The notes beneath the pieces are model-generated. The model was not told the DNA's origin. It saw only the letters and a program-made list of their open reading frames with translations, and did no database searches. A DNA stretch of 37,114 bases from an uncultured Pelagibacteraceae bacterium. Lineage in GTDB: Bacteria > Pseudomonadota > Alphaproteobacteria > Pelagibacterales > Pelagibacteraceae. The first letter of the stretch is position 1; every line of letters starts with the position of its first letter. Positions 25,964 to 35,772 of this stretch are shown in pieces. Both the position numbers and the translations under genes were made by a program. Location of the stretch: positions 1 to 37,114 of the forward strand of contig CACHML010000012.1 in NCBI GenBank assembly GCA_902580945.1. Reading direction: 5' to 3'.

Positions 25964-26488
25964 TTAAACTCCAAATAAGTGTAGGTTTTTTTCATAAAGC
26001 AATTTAAATTCCTTAAACAATTGAAGTCTATTTAATTTTTTATTTGAATAATTATTCAAAAACGTTGTGGGATAATTTTTTATTTTTGGACTCCTGGAAA
26101 CATTAATTCCAATTCCTATAATTAAGTATTTTTTATTTTGTTTAAAAATTGTTTCTTGTAAAATTCCACAGACTTTTTTTTTATTTATTAATATATCGTT
26201 AGGTTTTCTTATCTGAATTAAAGAGTTAATTTTTTTATTTATAATTTTTTTTATTATTTTTAAATTAGAATTTATAATTGTAGATAAAGATATTTTTTTA
26301 TCAATTTCAAAGAAGACTGATACAAACAAATTACCTTTCATAGATATCCATTTATTTTGTCTTTGTCCTTTACCTTTCGTTTGTTGATCTGTTATAATTA
26401 TACCTCTTTCATTTCCTTGCTTAATCAGTCTTACTGCAACATTGTTAGTGCTTTCTACTTTTTTGTATAAATATTTTTTTAATTTCAT
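25964..26488 (-). CDS. birA: Biotin-[acetyl-CoA-carboxylase] ligase, minimal catalytic form
   Basis: BirA attaches biotin to the acetyl-CoA carboxylase carrier protein. Only 174 aa long, it has the catalytic core but neither the N-terminal DNA-binding domain nor the C-terminal SH3-like domain of E. coli BirA, so it is not a repressor. Visible motifs are ESTNN (12-16), the biotin/adenylate loop TKGKGQRQNKW (37-47; E. coli has GRGRRGRKW), RKPNDIL (94-100; usual KWPND), CGILQE (107-112) and GIGINV (125-130). The loop is altered: the residue equal to E. coli Arg118 is Gln42. The frame ends cleanly 3 bases before coaX. Start and nuoN stop share a base (TAATG). Confidence 0.85.
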   Translation of the reverse strand: MKLKKYLYKKVESTNNVAVRLIKQGNERGIIITDQQTKGKGQRQNKWISMKGNLFVSVFFEIDKKISLSTIINSNLKIIKKIINKKINSLIQIRKPNDILINKKKVCGILQETIFKQNKKYLIIGIGINVSRSPKIKNYPTTFLNNYSNKKLNRLQLFKEFKLLYEKNLHLFGV

Positions 26489-27903
26489 TAGATCATAGTA
26501 ATTTTAGATACTATTTCTGTTATGCCACTTGGATATATAAAGTATGCTAAAATAAATATTGTTGAAATAGTCAATGTTATTTTTAATCCTAAATTATGAG
26601 ATGTTTCATATTTCTCTTTTTCTGGATCAAAATATATAATTTTAATAATTCTTAGATAATAAAAAGCTGCAACAACTGTTGCTAACAATCCAACAATTGC
26701 TAAAAAATACATTGACTGTTCTATAACAGCTAAAAAAACATAAAATTTAGCAAAGAAGCCTGCTAGCGGAGGTATTCCAGCTAAAGAAAATAAAACTATT
26801 AATAATGAGAAAGATAAAATTGGATGTTTTTTAGAAAGCCCAGATAAATCATCTATATTCTCATAATATTTATCTTTTCTTTTAAGCATAAATAAGCAGC
26901 TAAAAAAGGCTAAATTCATTACCAAATAAATAGATATATAAGTAATAGAACTTTGTATTCCTTGGTTACTAACTGTTGCTAATCCTGCCAACGCATAACC
27001 CATATGACTGATTGAACTATAAGCAATTAATCTTTTTAAGTTTTTTTGACCTATGGCTGCCACAGCACCAAATATCATTGAAGCTATTGAAATAAATACA
27101 ATAATAGTTTGCCACTGATCAATCATATTAGCAAAAGGTGTGTACAAAAACTTAATGAATACAGAAAGTGCAGCTATTTTTGGAAGTATAGCAAAGAATA
27201 ATGTTACAGATGTTGGGGAGCCTTGATAAACATCTGGGGCCCACATATGAAAAGGTACAGCCGATATTTTAAATGCAAGACCAACTAAAATAAAGACTAT
27301 CCCAAACGTGGTACCATAATTAAATTCCGTAGAGTTTATAAGTATTTGATCAAAATTTGTACTTTCAGAAAATCCATAAGTTAATGAACATCCATATAAC
27401 AGCAAACCAGATGATAATGCGCTAAGAACAAAATATTTTAGTCCGGACTCAGTAGAAAGTAAATTGTCTCTATTAAAAGATGCAAGAACATACAAAGCTA
27501 ATGATTGAAGTTCAAGGCCCATGTAAAAAACTATTAAATCATTTGAACTTATCATTATCATCATTCCCAAAATGCTACTTAAAATGAGGATTGGGTATTC
27601 AATTTTATTTAAATTGATAACTTGAATATATTTGGATCCAGTTAACATTACAAAAATGCCTGATCCGACAAGTATAATCTTCATATAATTAGATAAATTG
27701 TCTATTAAATACGAATTATTGAATAAGTAGATTGTATCTAATGAGCTGAGATTTATTATTAGTGCCAATAAAACAACTAAAGATATATTTGATAAATTAT
27801 AAATTAAATTTGCACTATTTTTTTTGAAAACTCCAATAAGTAAAAATAACATTATAGATATCGATATGAAGATTTCAGGTAATATATATTGAATATTTTC
27901 CAT
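26488..27903 (-). CDS. nuoN: NADH-quinone oxidoreductase subunit N
   Basis: NuoN is one of three antiporter-like proton-pumping subunits of complex I in the inner membrane. The protein is 471 aa with about 14 hydrophobic helices. Key charged residues are in place: Glu131 in YMGLELQSL, Lys212 in GLAFKISAVPFHMW, and further Lys residues in LPKIAAL and IGQKNLKRLIAYSSISHMGY. It is the last nuo gene, joined to nuoM and birA by one-base TAATG overlaps. An AAGGA Shine-Dalgarno lies just before the ATG. Confidence 0.97.
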   Translation of the reverse strand: MENIQYILPEIFISISIMLFLLIGVFKKNSANLIYNLSNISLVVLLALIINLSSLDTIYLFNNSYLIDNLSNYMKIILVGSGIFVMLTGSKYIQVINLNKIEYPILILSSILGMMIMISSNDLIVFYMGLELQSLALYVLASFNRDNLLSTESGLKYFVLSALSSGLLLYGCSLTYGFSESTNFDQILINSTEFNYGTTFGIVFILVGLAFKISAVPFHMWAPDVYQGSPTSVTLFFAILPKIAALSVFIKFLYTPFANMIDQWQTIIVFISIASMIFGAVAAIGQKNLKRLIAYSSISHMGYALAGLATVSNQGIQSSITYISIYLVMNLAFFSCLFMLKRKDKYYENIDDLSGLSKKHPILSFSLLIVLFSLAGIPPLAGFFAKFYVFLAVIEQSMYFLAIVGLLATVVAAFYYLRIIKIIYFDPEKEKYETSHNLGLKITLTISTIFILAYFIYPSGITEIVSKITMI

Positions 27904-29399
27904 TAGTCCTTTGATGCAAGGTTGTTAATTAAGTCAAAATTGTACATGTTTAAAGTATTCTCGACTGATGATTCAATTGAATTCATTAAAGGCTCTGGGT
28001 AAAAACCAAAAAATAAAATTGGTATTACTAGAGCTGATAAAGTGATAATTTCAAAGGTTTTTAAATCTTTCATGCTTTTTAGGTCTTGATTATTCATTTC
28101 GCCAAAAACAACCCTTTTAAATAGCCACAGCATATATGCTGCTCCTAAAATTACTCCCAAACTTGCAATCATCGCTACTAAGATATTTTTCTCAAATGCA
28201 CCCATCAAAATCAAAAATTCTCCTATAAAACCTGTTGTTCCAGGCAGTCCTAGGGCTCCTAGTGTGAACACCATAAAAACAATTGCATATCTAGGCATTA
28301 TAGAGACTAAGCCCCCATATTTATTAATTAACCTTGTGTGATGTCTCTCATAAACAACTCCAACACTTAAGAAAAGTGCAGCTGATACAAGTCCATGACT
28401 AATCATTTGGAAAATACTTCCTTCTATACCTTGTTGAGTCATTGTAAAGATACCTAATGTTACAAACCCCATATGCGCAACAGACGAGTATGCTATAAGT
28501 TTTTTCATATCTTCCTGCATCAAAGCTACAAGAGATGTATAAATAATTGCTATTAAACTTAAGACATAAACTAACATTGTAAAATTTTCCGACGCAATAG
28601 GAAATAACCCCAATGAAAATCTAATAAATCCATATCCAGCCATTTTAAGCAATATTGCTGCTAGCAATACAGATCCAACAGTTGGAGCTTCTACATGAGC
28701 ATCTGGCAGCCACGTATGTACTGGCCACATAGGAGTTTTAACTGCAAAAGAACTGAAAAATGCTAACCATAATAAATTTTGATATTCAGCCTTTATGCCA
28801 AGTTCATAAAGTTTTTCAACATCAGTGGTTCCTGTTATCCAATAAATTGAAATAATAGCAACCAACATAAGAACTGATCCTAATAAAGTGTACAGAAAAA
28901 ATTTAAAAGCTGAGTAGACTCTTCTTTCTCCACCCCAAATACCAATTATTAAAAACATTGGTATAAGACCTGCCTCAAAAAATAAATAAAATACTACTAG
29001 ATCAAGTGAGCAGAAAACACCAATCATAAATGTTTCCATTATTAATATGGCAATTAAAAAATCCTTAAGTCTATTTTTTATTGTAGCATTAACTGAAATA
29101 ATGCAAATTGGAGTTATGAAAGTTGTTAATATTACAAATAAAATTGAAATACCATCTATTCCAACTTTATAATTTATAAATCCTGACAGCCATTCTCTAT
29201 TTTCTACAAACTGAAAGTCTACTGAATTTTTATCAAAAACATACCACAGATATAAAGATAATAAAAAATTTGCTAAAGAAATAAATAAAGCTACATATTT
29301 GGAACTTTGGTATTTTTCACTTGTGGATTTTGTGAATAATATAAATAAAGCTCCTATTGTCGGCAGCAAAATTAAGGAAGATAAAATTGGAAAATTCAT
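27903..29399 (-). CDS. nuoM: NADH-quinone oxidoreductase subunit M
   Basis: NuoM is the second antiporter-like subunit of complex I. The protein is 498 aa with about 14 membrane helices. Typical features are Glu142 in FFEAGLIPMF, the GIWGGERRVYSAFKFF segment, Lys221 in FAVKTPMWPVHTWLPDAHVEAP and EDMKKLIAYSSVAHMGFV. The gene shares a TAATG stop-start overlap with both nuoL and nuoN. No Shine-Dalgarno is seen, so translation probably depends on ribosomes reinitiating after nuoL. Confidence 0.97.
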   Translation of the reverse strand: MNFPILSSLILLPTIGALFILFTKSTSEKYQSSKYVALFISLANFLLSLYLWYVFDKNSVDFQFVENREWLSGFINYKVGIDGISILFVILTTFITPICIISVNATIKNRLKDFLIAILIMETFMIGVFCSLDLVVFYLFFEAGLIPMFLIIGIWGGERRVYSAFKFFLYTLLGSVLMLVAIISIYWITGTTDVEKLYELGIKAEYQNLLWLAFFSSFAVKTPMWPVHTWLPDAHVEAPTVGSVLLAAILLKMAGYGFIRFSLGLFPIASENFTMLVYVLSLIAIIYTSLVALMQEDMKKLIAYSSVAHMGFVTLGIFTMTQQGIEGSIFQMISHGLVSAALFLSVGVVYERHHTRLINKYGGLVSIMPRYAIVFMVFTLGALGLPGTTGFIGEFLILMGAFEKNILVAMIASLGVILGAAYMLWLFKRVVFGEMNNQDLKSMKDLKTFEIITLSALVIPILFFGFYPEPLMNSIESSVENTLNMYNFDLINNLASKD

Positions 29400-31312
29400 T
29401 AGTTTAATATTAGTATTGTTAGTAAAACTGAAAATCCAATCAACATAACAAATGCATATTGATAAATAAATCCAGATTGAAATTTGACTGCTTTAATTGA
29501 TAAATTTTTAATTACACTTGAAATCCCATCAGGACCAAATTTATCTATTATGGATCCATCAACTTTTTTCCATAAAAACTTTCCAATTCTTTTTGAAGGA
29601 TTTACAAATAAATAATCATATATTTCATCAAAGTACCATTTCTTAACTAAAAATTGATAAAATGGTTCATTCATTTCTTTTAATCCTTTAACGATATTTT
29701 TATTTTTTATATATAAATAATAAGAAAAAGGAATTGCAGCAGTAACAAGTATAGGCGTTAACAACAAAAACCATGTTGGTGGATGATCTGTGCTGAGTGG
29801 TTCTAAAAATTTTATAGATTGATCCCAAAAATCATATGCCATTTCATGTCCTATAAATAAACCTTTAAACACCATACCTGCAAATATAGCTCCTATTGCT
29901 AAAATAATTAAAGGAGCAATCATAACTAGGGGAGACTCGTGTATTTTATCAACACTAAGTTCTTTGTTATTAAAATTACCATGAAAAGTTTTAAAAATAA
30001 GTCTCCAAGAGTAAATTGATGTTAATAAAGCTGTAAAAATACCCACAAAAGCTGCAAGGACACCAACTCCATTCCCTCTTAGGTACGCAAATTCTATTAT
30101 TGCATCTTTAGAATAAAAACCTGATAAAAAAGGAAAACCTGTTAATGCCAGAGTTCCAATGAGCATTAATACGTATGTGTATGGAAGTTTTTTTATAACA
30201 CCACCCATTTTATTTATATCTTGTTCTTCATGAAATGAATGAATTACAGCACCAGCTCCTAAAAATAGCAAAGCCTTAAAAAAAGCATGCGTAAATAGAT
30301 GAAACATCGCTACATTGTAAGCTCCTACTCCGGCAGCAAAAAACATGTAGCCCAATTGACTACAAGTAGAATAAGCAATAATTTTTTTTATATCATTTTG
30401 AACAAGTGCAACTGTTGCTGCAAAGAAAGCCGTAGTCATTCCAATTATGGTTATTACTGTGAGAGCTAACTGAGAGTATTCATATATAGGCGAGCATCTG
30501 ACAATCAGAAATACTCCAGCAGTTACCATTGTTGCAGCGTGAATTAATGCAGATACTGGCGTTGGGCCTTCCATTGCATCAGGTAACCAAGTATGTAATA
30601 AAAATTGAGCTGATTTACCCATTGCACCAATTAATAAAAGTAAACAAATCAAATCAATAATTTCTATATTAATACCAATAAAATTTATTTTTTTATCTAA
30701 TACATTTGGGATTTGTGCAAAAACCTCATCATAATTGACTGTACCAAAAATATAAAAAATCAGAAAAATTCCAAGCGCTAAACCAAAATCACCAACTCTA
30801 TTAACAAGAAAAGCTTTTATTGCAGCCTTATTTGCACTCTCTTTTTTAAACCAAAATCCAATTAAAAAATATGAGCATAAGCCTACACCCTCCCACCCAA
30901 AAAATAGTTGAATAAAGTTGTCTGAACTTACTAAAGTTAACATTGCAAAAGTAAATAAGGACAAATATGCCATAAATCTTGTTTTATGAGGATCGTGTGA
31001 CATGTAACCAATTGAGTAAATATGAACTAAAGCTGAAACAAGGTTTACAACAACAAACATAACTGCTGATAAGGCATCAATTTTTATCGACCAATTAACA
31101 TTTAATGTTCCAGAGTTAATCCAAGTGGATATAACAAAATTGTTTGAATAATCTGAACTAATAACTTTATACAAAACAAGTAAAGAGAGTATTGCTGAAA
31201 TACTCACAAACGAACTTGTCAAAATTTGAGAATTTCTGTCTCCTATTTTCTTTCCAAAAAAACCACTAATTACAGCTCCTATTAGAGGTAGAAATAAAAT
31301 TAGGTGTTCCAT
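29399..31312 (-). CDS. nuoL: NADH-quinone oxidoreductase subunit L
   Basis: NuoL is the distal antiporter-like subunit of complex I, carrying the long lateral helix. The protein is 637 aa with about 16 membrane helices. Proton-channel residues are visible: Glu141 in GWEGVGLCSYFLIGFW, Lys233 in MGKSAQFLLHTWLPDAMEGPTPV and KKIIAYSTCSQLGYMF. The long amphipathic region and final anchoring helix (about 610-635) close the protein. It begins 1 base after nuoK, with AAGGA as Shine-Dalgarno. Confidence 0.97.
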   Translation of the reverse strand: MEHLILFLPLIGAVISGFFGKKIGDRNSQILTSSFVSISAILSLLVLYKVISSDYSNNFVISTWINSGTLNVNWSIKIDALSAVMFVVVNLVSALVHIYSIGYMSHDPHKTRFMAYLSLFTFAMLTLVSSDNFIQLFFGWEGVGLCSYFLIGFWFKKESANKAAIKAFLVNRVGDFGLALGIFLIFYIFGTVNYDEVFAQIPNVLDKKINFIGINIEIIDLICLLLLIGAMGKSAQFLLHTWLPDAMEGPTPVSALIHAATMVTAGVFLIVRCSPIYEYSQLALTVITIIGMTTAFFAATVALVQNDIKKIIAYSTCSQLGYMFFAAGVGAYNVAMFHLFTHAFFKALLFLGAGAVIHSFHEEQDINKMGGVIKKLPYTYVLMLIGTLALTGFPFLSGFYSKDAIIEFAYLRGNGVGVLAAFVGIFTALLTSIYSWRLIFKTFHGNFNNKELSVDKIHESPLVMIAPLIILAIGAIFAGMVFKGLFIGHEMAYDFWDQSIKFLEPLSTDHPPTWFLLLTPILVTAAIPFSYYLYIKNKNIVKGLKEMNEPFYQFLVKKWYFDEIYDYLFVNPSKRIGKFLWKKVDGSIIDKFGPDGISSVIKNLSIKAVKFQSGFIYQYAFVMLIGFSVLLTILILN

Positions 31313-31313
31313 T

Positions 31314-31625
31314 TTATCCTTTTAAATTTTTAATTTCTTCAACTCTTATTGTGTCTGAATTTCTAAAATAAACTACAATTATAGCTAACCCGATAGCAGC
31401 CTCAGCAGCAGCAACTGTTAAAATAAATAGAGTAAATATTTGTCCACTTAAATCATTGATAAATATTGAAAAGGCAACAAGGTTTATGTTTACTGCTAGT
31501 AAGATTAGCTCAATACTCATTAAAATAACTATTACATTTTTTCTATTAAGGAAAATCCCTACAACACCAATAGTAAATATAATTGCAGCTAATGTTAAAT
31601 AATGTCCTAAACCTATGCTAAACAT
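31314..31625 (-). CDS. nuoK: NADH-quinone oxidoreductase subunit K
   Basis: NuoK is a small three-helix membrane subunit of complex I (103 aa, normal). The two conserved proton-path glutamates are Glu39 in [17 protein letters not shown] and Glu75 in [11 protein letters not shown]. The N-terminal GLGHYL motif is typical. It overlaps nuoJ by 8 bases and has a strong Shine-Dalgarno, AAGGAG, about 8 bases before the ATG, within the end of nuoJ. Confidence 0.97.
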   Translation of the reverse strand: MFSIGLGHYLTLAAIIFTIGVVGIFLNRKNVIVILMSIELILLAVNINLVAFSIFINDLSGQIFTLFILTVAAAEAAIGLAIIVVYFRNSDTIRVEEIKNLKG

Positions 31626-32253
31626 CTATTTTAACTCCTTTATTTCTCTCAGTCTCAACTAAATCAACACCTTCATCTTTTTCTCTAGAAATTTGCTTAA
31701 CATAACTCTGTCTTTTAACTCCGGCTCTTTCTCTATAAGTTAAAACAATTGCTCCTATCATAGCAACTAACAAAATCATTCCTGAAATTTGAAATAGAAG
31801 TATATAATCCGTATATAAAACATTTCCAATAGATCTAGTATTAGTGACTTCATTAGATATGTTTATAGAAAGACTATTTAATAAATCGGGTTTATATTTC
31901 CATCCTCCAATTACAATTATAAGTTCAAAAAAAATAATCAAGCTAACTAATAAACCAACTGGTATATGGGTTCCACCATCCCACCTTGAGCTAAACCACT
32001 GACCTTTTTGCTCAGCTACATTTAACATCATTACAACAAATAAAAATAAAACTGCAACCGCTCCAACATAAACTATAAGCATTATCATACCTAAAAATTC
32101 TGCACCTATCATAATAAACAAACAGGATATGCTAATGAAATCGAGGATTAAAAAAAATACAGAGTGAACTGTATTTTTTGATACTGTTACCATGACTGCA
32201 GAAACAATAGCTATTAAGGAGAAAATATAGAAGAAAACTGAGTGTGCAATCAT
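31618..32253 (-). CDS. nuoJ: NADH-quinone oxidoreductase subunit J
   Basis: NuoJ is a five-helix membrane subunit of complex I. The protein is 211 aa. The conserved third helix reads [23 protein letters not shown], with the pi-bulge region used in conformational coupling. A polar C-terminal tail of about 40 residues with many charged residues follows the last helix (about 150-170). It starts 4 bases after nuoI; CAGGT serves as a moderate Shine-Dalgarno. It ends with TAG, inside nuoK. Confidence 0.96.
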   Translation of the reverse strand: MIAHSVFFYIFSLIAIVSAVMVTVSKNTVHSVFFLILDFISISCLFIMIGAEFLGMIMLIVYVGAVAVLFLFVVMMLNVAEQKGQWFSSRWDGGTHIPVGLLVSLIIFFELIIVIGGWKYKPDLLNSLSINISNEVTNTRSIGNVLYTDYILLFQISGMILLVAMIGAIVLTYRERAGVKRQSYVKQISREKDEGVDLVETERNKGVKIDV

Positions 32254-32257
32254 AAGA

Positions 32258-32743
32258 TTACCTGTGAGAACTGTCAGCCTTTATATTAGCGGCTAAAATG
32301 TTTTCCCACCTGTCTCCATTTTCCAAGAGTTTTTCTTTTGTATAATAAAGCTCTTCTCTCGACTCTGTTGCAAATTCAAAATTAGGACCTTGGACAATTG
32401 CATCTACAGGACATGATTCTTCACAAAGACCACAGTATATGCACTTAAGCATATCAATATCATATCTTACTGTTTTTCTACTACCATCATCTCTTTCTTT
32501 TGATTCAATTGTAATAGCTTGAGCAGGACATACAGCTTCACAAAGCTTACACGCTATACATCTTTCTTCACCATTAGGATATCTTCTAAGAGCGTGCTCT
32601 CCTCTAGACCTTGTTCCTAAAGATCCCTTTTCAAAAGGATAATTAATTGTCTTTTTTGTCTTAAAAGTCTCTTTTATTGCAATTAATAAACCAGTCACAA
32701 AATCAATCATGAATATAGTTTTTAATAATCTTGAAATTTTCAT
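32258..32743 (-). CDS. nuoI: NADH-quinone oxidoreductase subunit I (2x 4Fe-4S)
   Basis: NuoI carries clusters N6a and N6b that pass electrons toward quinone. The protein is 161 aa. Two classic ferredoxin motifs are seen: Cys62, 65, 68, 72 ([12 protein letters not shown]) and Cys101, 104, 107, 111 ([12 protein letters not shown]). The N-terminal amphipathic helix and INYPFEKG stretch before the first motif are usual. CAGGA acts as Shine-Dalgarno 7 bases from the ATG; the gene abuts nuoH with no gap. Confidence 0.98.
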   Translation of the reverse strand: MKISRLLKTIFMIDFVTGLLIAIKETFKTKKTINYPFEKGSLGTRSRGEHALRRYPNGEERCIACKLCEAVCPAQAITIESKERDDGSRKTVRYDIDMLKCIYCGLCEESCPVDAIVQGPNFEFATESREELYYTKEKLLENGDRWENILAANIKADSSHR

Positions 32744-33745
32744 TTATTTTCCTGGTAGTAAATCAAAATATAGTAAAAAACTTGAAGTTAAAACAACATA
32801 AAACAGTGAAAATGGGAGAAATATCTTCCAACCAAGCTTCATTAATTGGTCATATCTGTATCTTGGAACAGTTGCTTTAACTAACGCAAATAAAATAAAT
32901 AAAAATAATATTTTAAAGATAAGCCAAAATGGACCTGGAATAGCATTAAATGGGAAAACATCTATTGGAGACAACCAGCCACCCAAAAATAAAACTGATC
33001 CCATCGCACACATTAATAGAATGTTTGCATACTCTCCTAACCAAAACATAGCATACATCATTCCTGAATATTCTGTTTGATATCCAGCTACTAATTCTGC
33101 TTCTGCTTCTGGCAAATCAAATGGAGGACGATTTGTTTCTGCTAATGCAGAAATAAAAAAAATTACAAACATAGGAAACAAAGGAATTACAAACCATAAA
33201 TTTTGTTGTGCCATAACGATGTCGCTTAAGTTTAAAGATCCAACACATAATAGGACATTGATTATTATGACTCCTATGGAAACTTCATATGATACCATTT
33301 GTGCAGCAGATCTGATTGCACCTAAAAAAGGGTATTTAGAATTTGAGGCCCATCCTCCCATAATTATTCCATATACACCTAATGATGAAACTGCGAAAAG
33401 ATATAAAATACCAACATTGATGTCGGCTAGAACAAAATCTTCACCAAATGGTATTACAGCCCATGATATTAATGCTAATGTCATAGTCACGACTGGAGCT
33501 AGCACAAATACAAGCTTGTTTGAGCTTGCAGGTATTATTATTTCTTTAAAGATATATTTTAATGCATCAGCTAATGATTGAAATAAACCAAATGGACCAA
33601 CAACATTGGGTCCTCTCCTTTTTTGTACAAAGGCCCAAACTCTTCTATCAAGCCAAACTATCATTGCTACAGAGACCAAAACAGGAATCAAGAGAAAGAG
33701 TATTTTATAAACTTCAGTAAATAATATTGAAAAATAAGAGTCCAT
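32744..33745 (-). CDS. nuoH: NADH-quinone oxidoreductase subunit H
   Basis: NuoH is the membrane anchor that joins the peripheral arm of complex I and forms part of the quinone chamber. The protein is 333 aa with about eight helices. Conserved parts are [32 protein letters not shown] (32-63), YEVSIG, and the acidic quinone-site loop [15 protein letters not shown] (203-217) followed by [11 protein letters not shown]. It shares a single base with the nuoG stop (TAATG) and has an AGAGG Shine-Dalgarno in the end of nuoG. Confidence 0.98.
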   Translation of the reverse strand: MDSYFSILFTEVYKILFLLIPVLVSVAMIVWLDRRVWAFVQKRRGPNVVGPFGLFQSLADALKYIFKEIIIPASSNKLVFVLAPVVTMTLALISWAVIPFGEDFVLADINVGILYLFAVSSLGVYGIIMGGWASNSKYPFLGAIRSAAQMVSYEVSIGVIIINVLLCVGSLNLSDIVMAQQNLWFVIPLFPMFVIFFISALAETNRPPFDLPEAEAELVAGYQTEYSGMMYAMFWLGEYANILLMCAMGSVLFLGGWLSPIDVFPFNAIPGPFWLIFKILFLFILFALVKATVPRYRYDQLMKLGWKIFLPFSLFYVVLTSSFLLYFDLLPGK

Positions 33746-35772
33746 TAGCCCTCTGTTCCAGTTTTTTTCAAATTAGTTCTTGCGTATCTACATTCTGACA
33801 TTGTTTTAGATGCGCGAGCAATTGTATTAGAATAATAATAATCAATATCCTCTACTAATATTTTTTCATCACTTAAGTTATATGAAGGTACTTCAAATTT
33901 TTTATTATTTTCATTATTTAGATAGTCATGCATGGATTTAATTAGTACCGTTTTATTATCAAATAAGGCCTTTCCACTGATTGCAGCTGATAACTCATTA
34001 ATTATTTGCCAATCTTCTTTAGCTTCTCCTGGTGGATATGATGCTTTATAAGCTTTTTGGAGATTTCCTTCTAAGTTAGTGAAATAACCATCTTGTTCAG
34101 TGTATGCAGCACCAGGCAAAATAAGGTCTGCCATGCCCGCACCTAGATCGCCATGACTTCCAATATAAATTAAAAACTCATTATTTTTTTTAATTTTTAG
34201 ATTATCTTGACCAAATAAAAAAACGATCTCTGCTTCATTATCTTCAATTTTTTTAAGAGTTTTATTGTTTCCATCGTTTGAAGAAAAAATGCCTAAATCA
34301 TAAGAACCAACAGCTGATGCATCTTTTGACAAAATATTTAGTGAATTCCAATTATCATTAATTTTATTAATACTATTTAAATACTTTTTTAACTCCTCAA
34401 AAATATATGCCCCATTGTTACTGTTTAAAATTGATTGGCCTAAAATAATTATAGGTTTTTCTGCACTAACAATTTTATTTGAAAGATCGTGTTCATTTTT
34501 AATTATTTCATTTATTACTTTTGAATTATTTTCTAAAACTTTATAAGGATAAGTTAAATCACCCATATCCTCTAAAGAAAATATTTCAGTTTTATTTTTT
34601 AAATAAGTTTTTCTTATTCTTGAGTTTAATATAGTTGCTTCAAATCTGGGGTTTGTGCCTATTAATAATATAAGATCGCTTTCTTCAATCCCTTCTATGC
34701 TAGAGTTAAATAGGTAGTTACTTCTTTTTTCAAAATTTATGTAAGTATGGTTAGCTCTAGAGTCTAAATAACTAGAATTTAAAGTTTTTTGAAATAAGTT
34801 TTTAACACTAAACATAGTTTCCATGTTTGTCATATCGCCAGTTAAACCAACTATTTTATCAGGTGATGTTTTTAAAATTTTTTCTTTGATTTTTTTGTAC
34901 GCATCTTGCCAACTTATTTCTTCAAAATTTCCATTATTTTTTATTAATGGGGTGTCTAATCGTTGATTTTTTAGTCCATCACATGCATATCTCGTTTTAT
35001 CAGAAATCCACTCCTCATTAATTTCCTCATTAATTCTTGGTAATACCCTTTTTACTTCCCAATCGTAAGTATCCACCCTAATGTTTGACCCAACAGCATC
35101 CATAACATCAATTGTTTCAGTCTTTTTAAGTTCCCAAGGTCTTGCCTCGAACACATAAGGTTTAGAAGTTAATGCACCAACTGGACATAAATCAATTACA
35201 TTAGCTGACATTTCAGACTCCATGGATTTCTCTAAATATGTAGTAATTTCCATATTTTCTCCACGTCCGATCGCTCCTAATTCTGGCACACCCGCTACTT
35301 CAGTAGCAAATCTAATACATCTAGTACAATGAATACATCTGGTCATTTGAGTTTTTATTAATGGACCCATGTATTTTTCAGGTACATATCTTTTGTTCTC
35401 TTTAAATCGTGATTTATCAATTCCATAAAACATTGATTGATCCTGTAAATCACACTCACCACCCTGATCACAAACAGGACAATCTAAAGGATGGTTGGCC
35501 AGCAAAAACTCCATCACACCTTTTCTTGCTTTTTCAACTTTTTCTGTGTTTGTTTTAATAACCATACCTTCAGCCGCAGGCATTGCACATGAAGCTATGG
35601 GTTTTGGAGATTTTTCCATTTCAACCAAACACATACGACAATTCCCAGCAATGGAAAGTTTTTCATGATAGCAAAATCTTGGTATTTCAGCTCCAGCTTG
35701 TTCACAAGCTTGTAGCACAGTTAGACCATCTTCAACTTCAATATCAATATCGTTTACTTTTAATTTAGGCAT
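33745..35772 (-). CDS. nuoG: NADH-quinone oxidoreductase subunit G
   Basis: NuoG is the large iron-sulfur subunit of the peripheral arm. The protein is 675 aa. The [2Fe-2S] ligands are Cys34, 45, 48 and 62; the His-Cys cluster is His94, Cys98, 101 and 107; a further [4Fe-4S] set is Cys146, 149, 152 and 196. The C-terminal part has a molybdopterin-oxidoreductase fold but no sign of cofactor use, as is normal for NuoG. The extra cluster N7 motif of E. coli NuoG is not evident, matching the mitochondrial-type alphaproteobacterial subunit. An AAGGA lies just before the ATG. It overlaps nuoF by 8 bases. Confidence 0.97.
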   Translation of the reverse strand: MPKLKVNDIDIEVEDGLTVLQACEQAGAEIPRFCYHEKLSIAGNCRMCLVEMEKSPKPIASCAMPAAEGMVIKTNTEKVEKARKGVMEFLLANHPLDCPVCDQGGECDLQDQSMFYGIDKSRFKENKRYVPEKYMGPLIKTQMTRCIHCTRCIRFATEVAGVPELGAIGRGENMEITTYLEKSMESEMSANVIDLCPVGALTSKPYVFEARPWELKKTETIDVMDAVGSNIRVDTYDWEVKRVLPRINEEINEEWISDKTRYACDGLKNQRLDTPLIKNNGNFEEISWQDAYKKIKEKILKTSPDKIVGLTGDMTNMETMFSVKNLFQKTLNSSYLDSRANHTYINFEKRSNYLFNSSIEGIEESDLILLIGTNPRFEATILNSRIRKTYLKNKTEIFSLEDMGDLTYPYKVLENNSKVINEIIKNEHDLSNKIVSAEKPIIILGQSILNSNNGAYIFEELKKYLNSINKINDNWNSLNILSKDASAVGSYDLGIFSSNDGNNKTLKKIEDNEAEIVFLFGQDNLKIKKNNEFLIYIGSHGDLGAGMADLILPGAAYTEQDGYFTNLEGNLQKAYKASYPPGEAKEDWQIINELSAAISGKALFDNKTVLIKSMHDYLNNENNKKFEVPSYNLSDEKILVEDIDYYYSNTIARASKTMSECRYARTNLKKTGTEG

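Noticed and set aside
33219..33581. Open frame of 120 codons antisense to nuoH
   Set aside because: It is opposite conserved membrane helices of NuoH and has no support of its own.
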